Assembly (NCBI GenBank): GCA_031290625.1
Contig: JAITND010000039.1
Coordinates: forward strand, 1-48,795
Direction: 5' to 3'
From: Endomicrobium sp.
GTDB lineage: Bacteria > Elusimicrobiota > Endomicrobiia > Endomicrobiales > Endomicrobiaceae
DNA: 48,795 nt
Numbering within the stretch: the first letter of the stretch is position 1; each line of letters opens with the position of its first letter. Below the pieces are notes generated by a model that searched no databases, was not told the DNA's origin, and saw only the letters and a program-made list of their open reading frames with translations. Of this stretch, positions 29,670-38,944 are shown one piece after another. The position numbers were made by a program, and so were the translations under genes.

Positions 29670-29953
29670 CCCCCTTGTTTTTGAGCGAGTCTATTCGCCC
29701 TATCGTATTTTATTTTAAGAACAATTTGAACGCTAGATATTATCAGTATAACTATATTTGTAATATAAATTGCAGGTTTGTTAAATAAAAATCCGTATGT
29801 AGTCCAAAGAATGGCGCTTATTGCGTAAATGATAAACGTCTGTACTGAGATACCTTCTGCTGACTTTGTTTTATAGGTTTTGTAAACCTGCGGAATAAAA
29901 GCAATCATTGAAAAAAAGCCCGCGGCAAATCCAAGATACTCTAACTGTTCCAT
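29660..29953 (-). CDS. SemiSWEET-family (PQ-loop) sugar transporter
   Basis: LGFAAGFFSMIAFIPQVYKTYKTKSAEGISVQTFIIYAISAILWTTYG. Confidence 0.88.
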   Translation of the reverse strand: MEQLEYLGFAAGFFSMIAFIPQVYKTYKTKSAEGISVQTFIIYAISAILWTTYGFLFNKPAIYITNIVILIISSVQIVLKIKYDRANRLAQKQGGCK

Positions 29954-30732
29954 TTTTTTATATCCTCACTAGATAACCCCGTATATGTTTTACGCAATAA
30001 GAAAGATTTTATTGCGCGAGTTGGGCAGTAAGAAATACATCTCATGCACAATTGGCATTTCATTCCGTTAAAAACGGGATAATTATCTTTAACTTGAATA
30101 TTTTTTACGGGACATATTTCATAACAAAGCCTGCATTGCATACATTTATCTTTATTTAGTCCAAATCTTACAATTTTCTGAAAGATTTTTCCTCGCCATC
30201 TGTTTGTTATAAAATCGGCGATTGCAAAACAAATCTTAAAAAATAAATTAGTTTTACAAGGTTTTGCACTTCCATCAATCAATTGTTTAGCGAAGAGTTC
30301 AATTTTTTTGTAGGCTTTTTCTATTTTTAAAATATTCTTTTCTTTTTTTTGTACGGCTATAAAATTATTAGGCATCAAAAAACCTTGTGCGCCAATAACA
30401 TTATAGCTTTTATTTTTAAGAATGCAACCAAAATTTGCCGCAGCTTTAAGGGAAGAATCTCCCATAGTTGTAAAGACGAAAGCGTCAGCGCCGTTACCGT
30501 TAGGCAAATTGTTTATAAAGTCTTTTACCACAGGGAAAGTATTCCAAAACGCGACCGTAAAGCCTATCCCTATAGTATGCGACAAATCTATTTTATTAGG
30601 CTCAGAGCTTGTCATATTTTTAACATTTGCCGCATATCCGTCGGCTTGCAAAGTATCCGCAATTTTTTTTGCCGCAAGATAGGTGTTTCCCGTTCCCGTA
30701 AAACAATAAATGTCAACAATTTTATTTTTCAA
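29941..30732 (-). CDS. EFR1-type flavodoxin/ferredoxin fusion protein
   Basis: YCFTGTGNTYLAAKK flavodoxin motif; two C-terminal 4Fe-4S motifs CMQCRLCYEICPVKN and CQLCMRCISYCP. Probable TTG start at 30732. Confidence 0.82.
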   Translation of the reverse strand: MKNKIVDIYCFTGTGNTYLAAKKIADTLQADGYAANVKNMTSSEPNKIDLSHTIGIGFTVAFWNTFPVVKDFINNLPNGNGADAFVFTTMGDSSLKAAANFGCILKNKSYNVIGAQGFLMPNNFIAVQKKEKNILKIEKAYKKIELFAKQLIDGSAKPCKTNLFFKICFAIADFITNRWRGKIFQKIVRFGLNKDKCMQCRLCYEICPVKNIQVKDNYPVFNGMKCQLCMRCISYCPTRAIKSFLLRKTYTGLSSEDIKKWNS

Positions 30733-32509
30733 GTTTTTTCTGCTTTTTTTCTTTTTTCTGTTTCTCAAGATAGATTGCGAGTATTGCTATGTCGGACGGT
30801 TTTATTGCATGAACTCTTGAAGCTTGTCCTATAGTTTGCGGACGAACTTCTTTCAATCTCTGTTTTGTTTCAGAAGAGAAAGAATCAATCTTATCGTAAT
30901 CAAAACCTTCAGGAATTTGGCGGTCTTCATTCTTCTTCATTTTATTTGCCATTTTATCTTGGATTTCTATATAGCCTTCGTATTTCTTGCGTATATAAAC
31001 TTCTTCTTTGGCTTTTTCTAATGACCAAGGGGACAAATCCTCGTCGGATGGCAGACTGTCGGGTTTGCCTTTATAAATATCTGCTAAAGTCTGTCTATAA
31101 AGGCCAAACTTTTTATACGCTTTGTCGGAAATAAGACCCAAACAATGACCAATATCCATAAGCCTCAAGTCCGTATTGTCATTTCTTATTGAAAGTCTGT
31201 ATTCGGCTCTTGATGTAAACATTCTATACGGTTCATCCATACCTCTTGTTGTTATATCGTCTATAAGTATGCCTATGTAAGATTCATTTCTTTTAAGTAT
31301 AAGAGGATCTCCGCCTAAAATTTTCAATGCGGCGTTAACGCCTGCAACAAAACCTTGAGAAGCGGCTTCTTCGTAACCTGTGGTGCCGTTTATCTGTCCG
31401 CCCAAAAAAAGATTTTCAACTGTTTTTGTTTCCAAAGTTTTCTTTATTTGGAGAGGGTTGGAATAGTCGTATTCAATAGCGTAACCGTATCTTATGACTT
31501 TTGCGTTTTCAAGCCCTGCAATTGAGTTTATCATTTGTTGTTGCAAATCAAAGGGCAACCCTGTATAGAGACCATTTAGATAAACCTCGTTAGTATTGTA
31601 ACCTTCCGGCTCTACAAATATATGGTGGCTGGTCTTTTCAGGGTAGCGCTCTATCTTTTCTTCTATTGCAGGACAATATCTAGGACTTTTGCTGTTTACT
31701 TTTCCTATTGGAATAGAAGAAAGTTCAAGGTTGTCGCTGACTATTTTGTGCGTTGCGGGATTTGTGTAAGTTAGCCAACAAAGAAGTTGCTTTAGATTTT
31801 TTCTCCATTGTTCTGCTTCTGTAAAATGCGAGAAAGGTTTTGGTTTTTCATCGCCGGGCTGTTCAGTCATTTTTGAATAATTTATAGAAAGAGAATTAAT
31901 TCTTGGAGTTGTTGTCGTTTTAAATCTGCCCAATACAAGTCCGCAGTCTTCGCTTAACGATTTTGATAAATAGGCCGCGGGTCTTTCGTTAAATCTTCCG
32001 CCGTCAAAATGCATCTTGCCAAGATGTATGGCGCCTTTTAAGAAGGTTCCGGTTGTTACTACTACGGCGGCGGCGTCAATGGTTTCGCCTGTAAGTATTT
32101 CTACCCCGCAAACTTTTCCGTTTTTTACTATCAAAGACGTGACTTCAGATTGTAATATTTCAAGATTTAGCTGATTTTGCAGAGATTTTGACATCAAAAC
32201 AGAATAAAGCTCTTTATCGCATTGCGCTCTTGGAGACCAGACCGCGGGACCTCTTGAACTGTTTAATATTTTAAACTGGAGTCCGGCATGATCTGTTATC
32301 CAGCCCATTTCTCCGCCCATAGCGTCTATTTCTCTTACCATCTGGCCTTTTGCAATCCCGCCTATGGCGGGATTGCAAGGCATTCTTGCTATTGAATCAA
32401 CATTTAACGTAATTATTAGCGTTTTTAGTCCCATTCTGGCGCACGCCAACGACGCTTCGCAACCTGCATGCCCCGCTCCAATAACCACAACTTGATATTT
32501 TCTTTCCAT
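30722..32509 (-). CDS. mnmG: tRNA uridine-5-carboxymethylaminomethyl modification enzyme MnmG (GidA)
   Basis: VVVIGAGHAGCEASLACARMG, NPAIGGIAKGQMVREIDAMGGEMG, NGTTGYEEAASQG. Confidence 0.97.
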   Translation of the reverse strand: MERKYQVVVIGAGHAGCEASLACARMGLKTLIITLNVDSIARMPCNPAIGGIAKGQMVREIDAMGGEMGWITDHAGLQFKILNSSRGPAVWSPRAQCDKELYSVLMSKSLQNQLNLEILQSEVTSLIVKNGKVCGVEILTGETIDAAAVVVTTGTFLKGAIHLGKMHFDGGRFNERPAAYLSKSLSEDCGLVLGRFKTTTTPRINSLSINYSKMTEQPGDEKPKPFSHFTEAEQWRKNLKQLLCWLTYTNPATHKIVSDNLELSSIPIGKVNSKSPRYCPAIEEKIERYPEKTSHHIFVEPEGYNTNEVYLNGLYTGLPFDLQQQMINSIAGLENAKVIRYGYAIEYDYSNPLQIKKTLETKTVENLFLGGQINGTTGYEEAASQGFVAGVNAALKILGGDPLILKRNESYIGILIDDITTRGMDEPYRMFTSRAEYRLSIRNDNTDLRLMDIGHCLGLISDKAYKKFGLYRQTLADIYKGKPDSLPSDEDLSPWSLEKAKEEVYIRKKYEGYIEIQDKMANKMKKNEDRQIPEGFDYDKIDSFSSETKQRLKEVRPQTIGQASRVHAIKPSDIAILAIYLEKQKKEKKQKKLEK

Positions 32510-32901
32510 TTAACAATTCTCTCCAAAATTGTAGGCAACTCTCGAGTTAATTCTATCTTTTTTCAGACTAAAAATCAAATTCTTTTTTTATTATTCAAAA
32601 CAAATCAACGCGCCAAAAAATTTAAACTTAAAAGATTAGAAAACCAATCGTCTGCCCAAAGAATAAATTTTAAAGCAACGCCGACAGCGACAACAACAAC
32701 AACTGTGACAATACTAATATTAATTTTTCTCATTTAATAATCTTTTTTTAAAATTAGCAACGGCTACCGACGATAGCTATTAATATTACAGTAATTATGC
32801 CGCAACATAAAACAAACCTTTCTTAACTATCTAATTTTCCGTATCCTTTGCTATTTCTCGCGATATCAGTATCAACGGATAATTTTACTTCACTGGACGT
32901 C

Positions 32902-33027
32902 TCAAGTAAGTCTTTTTCTTTTTTTAACCTGTATCGCAAATTTTAAAGCCTCATTTATCGCGGACGTTTTTGTAGGCGACATAGCTTCCGCTAATAGTCC
33001 ATCGTTAATAATTAGTGTTGTTCTCAT
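32902..33027 (-). pseudogene. VapB-like type II antitoxin fragment
   Basis: MRTTLIINDGLLAEAMSPTKTSAINEALKFAIQVKKRKRLT*, with possible frameshifted tail LETSSEVKLSVDTDIARNSKGYGKLDS*. Confidence 0.6.
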
Positions 33028-33491
33028 AAAACATCCTATGCGTATATAGTATATAACATTTTATATGCATTGTCATGCATTGCCAAATAATGTTCGCCGA
33101 TTAATATCCCTAGTATCTGATCTATCTAAAAACTCTAGGCAACGGCTGATTTCTGATAATAATTATGTTAAGTACGACTATTTTGCATTTTTTATTGATT
33201 TTTCAACCACTTTCTTGATTTTTACTACCTTCATTTCTAGACTTTTGCTCATTTTTTCACTTTTCTTTCTTTTTTAGCGCTCTCAAAACACATTTATTCT
33301 TCAATACCTTTTATTGTTTTTTCTAAAACTGCAAAAAAACATAAAAAACGATTGTCAAATTAAAAAGGTTTTTACACTTTCTGCCTACCTTCCACTTTCC
33401 CCCTTTTTCCCCAACTCGCGTACTTTTAAATATTTGACAAGAGCGATTTGTTATGATAACCTTAGTAAAACTAGGTAAAAAGGATATTAAC

Positions 33492-33753
33492 ATGCAGTTT
33501 TTTGGATTAAAAATTGAAGAGAACCTGCTTAAAAAATCTCCCGATCGTTAGAAATTTAGATGATTATAGGCAAGTAAAACGGGCTGGCTATTCCGAGTAT
33601 ATTACAGAAGGATCATTTAATTATTCCGACGATGAACTGCCCGAAATAACTAGGCAAGTTTGCAAAGATAAGGATGTTTATAGATAGATCAAGGATGAGG
33701 GGAGATATGAAGAATTAAATAATTATCCATCGTTAACGCAAAATCAGCATTAA
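33492..33753 (+). pseudogene. decayed mobile-element gene
   Basis: MQFFGLKIEENLLKKSPDR* then shifted frame NLPIVRNLDDYRQVKRAGYSEYITEGSFNYSDDELPEITRQVCKDKDVYR*IKDEGRYEELNNYPSLTQNQH*. Confidence 0.55.
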
Positions 33754-33829
33754 TTTTCCGTTATTACTTTTTTTTGAGAACTTTAAAGTAACTCTGCAAA
33801 GAAATATATAAAAAAAGAAAACAACCGCA

Positions 33830-34270
33830 ATGAATGCGCTTATAGAAAATATGCCTTATGACGAAGATAGTGAAAAGGCTTTGTTTGGCTGCATGATGTT
33901 AGCCTTTGATGAAAAACCGGAACTAAAAGACAAATTTGTTACTGGAGCGGGGTATATTAACGAAAACGATTTTTACTTTGAAATACATAAGCCTCTATTT
34001 AGGATTATTAAAGACGATTTTGAAAATAAAAAGAATTTAGACATTATATTATTACGCTAAAAAGCAGAAGATATTTTAAAAGACAAGCGTCCGAATATGT
34101 TAATTTTTACCGACATAAAAAACAAAGCGCGAACAATAGCTAATATTAAAGACTATGCGTCGACAGTTAAGAATTTATCTTTAAACCGTTTCAGCTTTAT
34201 ATTTAGCGCTTTTTTATTTTATATCAACCATAAACGCGGTGAAAATGTAAGAAATTTTTTAGACTTATAA
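33830..34270 (+). pseudogene. truncated replicative DNA helicase (DnaB) N-terminal domain
   Basis: MPYDEDSEKALFGCMMLAF..INENDFYFEIHKPLFRIIKDDFENKKNLDIILLR*KAEDILKDKRPN..ANIKDYASTVKNLSLNRF; one internal TAA, no ATPase domain follows. Confidence 0.7.
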
Positions 34271-34397
34271 AGTTTTTAACGCGGCTAAATTCAATATTTA
34301 GCGCGCAAAATGACAAAGTAATAAAATGTTAGTGTTTATTGAAGATAGTTTAGTAAAAATTACATGGATATATGCAAAAATGCGTAAGGAGAAGAAG

Positions 34398-34883
34398 ATG
34401 AATAAGATTATAACGCTTGGTTTGGCGGGATTGTTTGTTTTTGCAGTCGGATGTAAGAGGCAGGATATAAAGCATGACGCTACAGATTCCATAGAAACGG
34501 TTGCTTTTAATGATGAACCCTCCGTAAGAGGCGATTCTGAAATAAGCAGCGATCTTAAAATTGCGTATTTTGACTTTGACAAAAGCGATTTGACCGGAGA
34601 GTCTTTGGAAATTTTAAAGGAAAACGCATCCTATTTGTCTAAAAAGCCTTCTTTAAAAATTGTTGTTGAAGGTCATACTGATAATAGAGGAACGTCGGAA
34701 TATAATCTTTCATTGGGGCAACGCAGAGCTTTAAAAGTTAAAGATTACTATGTAAATTTTGGAATTGCGCCTAATAGAATAGCTACAATTTCTTACGGCA
34801 GCGAGAAACCTGTCATTGATGAAAATAATGATGCCGCATGGGCAAAGAATAGAAGAGCCGAAACAAAAACGCTTAATAAATAA
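34398..34883 (+). CDS. pal: peptidoglycan-associated lipoprotein (OmpA family)
   Basis: Lipobox FAVGC; IAYFDFDKSDL, VEGHTDNRGTSEYNLSLGQRRA. Confidence 0.92.
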   Translation: MNKIITLGLAGLFVFAVGCKRQDIKHDATDSIETVAFNDEPSVRGDSEISSDLKIAYFDFDKSDLTGESLEILKENASYLSKKPSLKIVVEGHTDNRGTSEYNLSLGQRRALKVKDYYVNFGIAPNRIATISYGSEKPVIDENNDAAWAKNRRAETKTLNK

Positions 34884-34884
34884 T

Positions 34885-35580
34885 ATGAATATACGAGTTT
34901 TCTTTTTGTTATTTTTCTTTACAGTTATAGTTTGTTCTGGCTGTATTCCTTTAAATTCGCGCGACGTTACAGATTTAAAGGGCCAAGTCGCCCAGTTGCA
35001 AATAGAATGCAAAGAATTTAAACAAAATCGCGCAGATTTGCATACAAAGGTTGAGTCGGCTGTTGATTCTTTAGGATCCCTTAATGCTTTGGTTCAAGAA
35101 TTGCAGAATAAAATTTCCTTGTTAAATCAGAACGTAAAAAATTTAAATCCAGATGCAAATAATAAGGCGAACGGGGGCAAAACTGTTTCTATTCTGCCTT
35201 CTTCCGTTTATCAAAACGCTTATAGCGACTATGCTACAGGCAAGTACGAGCTTGCATATAACGGTTTTCAGTCTTTTATTGAAAAATATCCTAATGCAGA
35301 ACTTGCTCCTCAAGCGCAATTTTACTTGGGCGAATGTTTTTATTCTCGTAAAATGTGGTCAAACGCCATAAAAGAGTATGAAAAAGTTGAAGATCTCTAT
35401 AGTAAATCTAATTTGGTATCCTCGGCAAAACTTAAAATTGCTTTATGTTATGAAAATCTCGGATTGAAACAAAAAGCCCTAAAACTATTTTCTTCAATAG
35501 TTGAGAACTTCCCTAAGAGTCATGAGTCTTTAACGGCGAGACAAAAGATTAAGATTTATACTAATGTTGAAAATAAATAA
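34885..35580 (+). CDS. cpoB: Tol-Pal system protein YbgF/CpoB-like TPR lipoprotein
   Basis: Lipobox VCSGC, coiled coil, YQNAYSDYATGKYELAYNGFQSFIEKYPNAELAPQAQFYLGECFY. Confidence 0.88.
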   Translation: MNIRVFFLLFFFTVIVCSGCIPLNSRDVTDLKGQVAQLQIECKEFKQNRADLHTKVESAVDSLGSLNALVQELQNKISLLNQNVKNLNPDANNKANGGKTVSILPSSVYQNAYSDYATGKYELAYNGFQSFIEKYPNAELAPQAQFYLGECFYSRKMWSNAIKEYEKVEDLYSKSNLVSSAKLKIALCYENLGLKQKALKLFSSIVENFPKSHESLTARQKIKIYTNVENK

Positions 35581-36280
35581 TTTCTTGTCGTATTTTGTTA
35601 TTTCAATATTGCTACATATGTTGTTTTTTTTCTTTATTTTTCACGGGAAAGAAAAACCAACGTATCTTTTTACACCGATAGACGTTACTTTTTACTCTCC
35701 AAGTCCAAAAATAGCTAAGCCGGCGGTTTTGCCGTCGTCAAACGAAGAAAGTATTTCTGATACGTCTGATGCAAAAGAACAACCTAAAAAATTTGTTAAA
35801 ACCAAAGAGGATGTTCTTGTCAAAAAAAAGAAAAATTCGGTCAAGAAAACAAAAGAGACAGATAAGAAATCTGTAAAAAAGACGGAATCTATAAGAAAAA
35901 TTTCAGACAACGAGCCTATCCCGATTGAAACTGCGCGGCCATTAAAATCTGAATCTTTGTCTAACGGAAACGGCTCTTTGTATACGGGAGCTTTTTTTGA
36001 CGCCGATGATTTTAAGTATCCTTATTACGCAAGCCAAATAAGAAGAAAGGTGGCCGGTCAATGGCGTTGGGCTGAAAGTTACGGCGGTTTAAGAGTGTTA
36101 TTGTATTTCAAAATAAACAGATACGGTTCTGTTAGCGATATTTCTGTAAAAGAATCTTCGGGTAATGAAGATTATGATAGAAATGCTTTGGATACTATAC
36201 GTAGAGCGTCTCCATTTTCAGAACTTCCGGAAGGATATGAAGGCGAGTCTTTGGGCGTTTTCTTTGAATTTAAATATTAG
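35564..36280 (+). CDS. TonB/TolA-like energy transducer
   Basis: N-terminal TM, Pro/Lys-rich linker, C-terminal VLLYFKINRYGSVSDISVKESSGNEDYDRNALDTIRRASPF. Confidence 0.85.
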   Translation: MLKINNFLSYFVISILLHMLFFFFIFHGKEKPTYLFTPIDVTFYSPSPKIAKPAVLPSSNEESISDTSDAKEQPKKFVKTKEDVLVKKKKNSVKKTKETDKKSVKKTESIRKISDNEPIPIETARPLKSESLSNGNGSLYTGAFFDADDFKYPYYASQIRRKVAGQWRWAESYGGLRVLLYFKINRYGSVSDISVKESSGNEDYDRNALDTIRRASPFSELPEGYEGESLGVFFEFKY

Positions 36281-36288
36281 GATTTAAA

Positions 36289-37590
36289 ATGCTGCTAAAG
36301 AAAAATATTTTTTCTTGTCTTGCGTTTTTGTTTTTGTTGTCTGTAAGTCATGCCCAAAATAATGTGTACTTATCTTTATCTTCGGCAGGAAAAAAAAGAT
36401 CTGATATTGCCATAGACAACTTCACAGCCTCGGATAGAAATGCAAATTCAATAAAATATGCAAAACTCTTCAAAGACGTAATAGAAAACGACCTTATTCT
36501 CTCAAGATATTTCAATATAATGCGGGAAGCGTCGGAATATATAGGCGATAATATAAGCGAAAAATTATCGTATTTTGCAAAAGCGGGATCAGCGGTTCTT
36601 CTTAGCGCGTCGGTATCTTCTTCAAACGAAGATTCTATAAGTATTGAGATAACAATGTTTGACGTTGAATCAGGCGGAGTAATTTGGAGCGAGAAGCACA
36701 AAGGAAATGTTTCTGATTACAGATATATAGCCCATGAGGCGAGCGATGAAATAGTAAAAAGGTTTATCGGCGATACCGGCATTGCTCGCACTAAAATAGT
36801 TTTTGTAAACAACTGCACAAAACACAAGGAATTGTACGTCATAGATTATGACGGGTATAATATTCGCAGGCTTACAAGAGACGACAAAATAAATATTCTT
36901 CCAAGATGGTCCCCAGTAGGAGATAAAATAATTTATACAAGTTATTTATACAATAATCCAGATTTATTTTATTTAGATATTGTAAAAAATAGACGCGGAA
37001 TAATTTCAAAATATCAAGGGTTAAATGCAACTGGGGTCTTTTCTCCAGACGGCGGTGCAATATTGCTTACTTTGTCCAGAGGAAATTTTCCTAATTTATA
37101 TCTTATAAACGCTTCAGGGGGAATCCTTCAAAAATTGACGGCAGGCTCTTGCATAGACACAAGTCCGTCTTTTGCTCCAAACGGACAGGAAATAGTTTTT
37201 ATTTCAGATAGATTCGGATACCCTCAGCTTTATATAATGAATGTAGCCGGCGGTAATGTAAAAAGGCTTTCTACAAACGGTTTTTGCGATTCTCCGTCTT
37301 GGTCTCCGCGAGGAGATAAAATTGTTTTTACCATGAGGCGGGGAAAAAGTAACTACGATTTATATATTTACGATTTGCCTACGGCTAAAATAACAAGACT
37401 TACCGATCAACAAGGAAAGAATGAAAATCCGTCTTGGTCTCCCGACGGCAGGTTTGTGGCGTTTTGTTCAAATAGGTCGGGGAAGGGCGAAATTTATATT
37501 ATGGCTATAGATGGTTCTGGCACGAGAAAACTTACGGAGATACCAGGAAATTCTTATACTCCCGCATGGTCGCCTGTTTTAGCGAAGTAA
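36289..37590 (+). CDS. tolB: TolB beta-propeller protein
   Basis: WSPDGRFVAFCSNRSGKGEIYIMAIDGSGTRKLT repeats. Confidence 0.92.
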   Translation: MLLKKNIFSCLAFLFLLSVSHAQNNVYLSLSSAGKKRSDIAIDNFTASDRNANSIKYAKLFKDVIENDLILSRYFNIMREASEYIGDNISEKLSYFAKAGSAVLLSASVSSSNEDSISIEITMFDVESGGVIWSEKHKGNVSDYRYIAHEASDEIVKRFIGDTGIARTKIVFVNNCTKHKELYVIDYDGYNIRRLTRDDKINILPRWSPVGDKIIYTSYLYNNPDLFYLDIVKNRRGIISKYQGLNATGVFSPDGGAILLTLSRGNFPNLYLINASGGILQKLTAGSCIDTSPSFAPNGQEIVFISDRFGYPQLYIMNVAGGNVKRLSTNGFCDSPSWSPRGDKIVFTMRRGKSNYDLYIYDLPTAKITRLTDQQGKNENPSWSPDGRFVAFCSNRSGKGEIYIMAIDGSGTRKLTEIPGNSYTPAWSPVLAK

Positions 37591-37603
37591 AATCGGAGAG
37601 TAT

Positions 37604-38944
37604 GTGAAACTTTCAAGTTCAGTCAAATTTTTAGCGGCGCTTCTCTTCTTGATAATAATATCAAGTTTTGTTTTTCATTCTCCAATATATTTGTACGATT
37701 TAATAACCGGGCTTCAAACTTCCGAGTTTTCAATAGCATGGCCGTCTATTAGAATTTTTATAGAGCCGTTTTATTCTTTTACATTTTATGCTTTGACTCT
37801 AAACAAGGATTTTTATAAGCCGGCGATAATTTCTTGGATTTTATGGACATTGTGCGTAGTTTTAGTTTATTGTTTTCTTAGTAAAAAAACTGTTTATGAA
37901 ACTATATATAACGTTATATATTTGTTGGTTTTTTTTACCGCATTATTTTCCTTTGTTGCTTTAGCGCCTGTTCCCGGACCAACGCTTTTAAAACCTAGAG
38001 ACTATATTGCCATTGACGCTCATTGTCATACAATAAGTTCCCATGATAATGTAGCTCCTGCAATTATAAGTTTAAAAGCTCATTTACGGCAAGGTTTTGA
38101 CGCGTTTTTTAATACAGAGCATAATCATACGATGGGTTTTGCCAACTTTCCCGAATATGCGAAGTTTAAGATTGTCTATCCGGGTATGCAAATTCAAACA
38201 AGAGACGGTATTTCAATTATTTTATTGTCTTCAAAAGAATTTGACGGACTAGAGTATAAAAACTTGGGTTTAGTAGATACAGTAAACAAAGCCCATAAAA
38301 ACAATATGTTTGTCGTAATGCCTCATTGGTGGAAATGGCGTAAGTATACGTTTGAAGAACTTAAAAATTTTGGAATGGACGGTTTTGAAATCTACAATTG
38401 CGGATATAGAAACTTTGATAAAAATGAACAAAACTCCTTAATAAATTTTGCAAAAGAAAATAATTTAATGATGTTTGGCGTTACGGATTGGCACGGTTGG
38501 GGGTATATGTCGGACGTTTGGACCGTTATGGAAGGCGGCTCGTCGGAAAATATTGAACGGTTGCTTACAAGAAAGCCAAATACTAAAGTTATTTTGTACA
38601 GAAGAGAGCGGTCAGTCTCTGTTATAAGATTTATTTTTGAACCTTTTTTCTTTTTTTATTACTATATAAGCAATGTAGATTTAAAACATCTAGCGTCTTT
38701 TATTGTTTGGATTGCCGCGGCGTTTTTAGTTTTTAGAAGTCATTTTTGGAAATATTTAAAAAGGTTTTTTGCTTTAATTATGACTGTTGCTTATGCGGTG
38801 GGATTGGTTTATTTTTATATAGTTACAAGAAGCGTCGTCGATACAAATACAATCGTAATGAATTCAGTCGCGCCGGTTGCGGCAGGTCTGTGCGTTTTAT
38901 GGTTTATTTTATGGAGGTTCAGTGGGGATAATAAAACCATGTAA
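37604..38944 (+). CDS. membrane-embedded PHP-domain protein
   Basis: DAHCHTISSHDN, NTEHNHT, GVTDWHGWG metal-binding motifs flanked by multiple hydrophobic segments at both termini. Confidence 0.75.
   Translation: MKLSSSVKFLAALLFLIIISSFVFHSPIYLYDLITGLQTSEFSIAWPSIRIFIEPFYSFTFYALTLNKDFYKPAIISWILWTLCVVLVYCFLSKKTVYETIYNVIYLLVFFTALFSFVALAPVPGPTLLKPRDYIAIDAHCHTISSHDNVAPAIISLKAHLRQGFDAFFNTEHNHTMGFANFPEYAKFKIVYPGMQIQTRDGISIILLSSKEFDGLEYKNLGLVDTVNKAHKNNMFVVMPHWWKWRKYTFEELKNFGMDGFEIYNCGYRNFDKNEQNSLINFAKENNLMMFGVTDWHGWGYMSDVWTVMEGGSSENIERLLTRKPNTKVILYRRERSVSVIRFIFEPFFFFYYYISNVDLKHLASFIVWIAAAFLVFRSHFWKYLKRFFALIMTVAYAVGLVYFYIVTRSVVDTNTIVMNSVAPVAAGLCVLWFILWRFSGDNKTM

Noticed and set aside
29301-29718. Plus-strand Phe-rich ORFs of 127 and 121 aa
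   Set aside because: Complement of the Lys/Glu-rich coiled-coil gene; composition is typical of antisense translation
32605-32733. Minus-strand 42-aa ORF MRKINISIVTVVVVVAVGVALKFILWADDWFSNLLSLNFLAR
   Set aside because: Could be a small membrane protein, but it is too short with no family support; not listed as a feature
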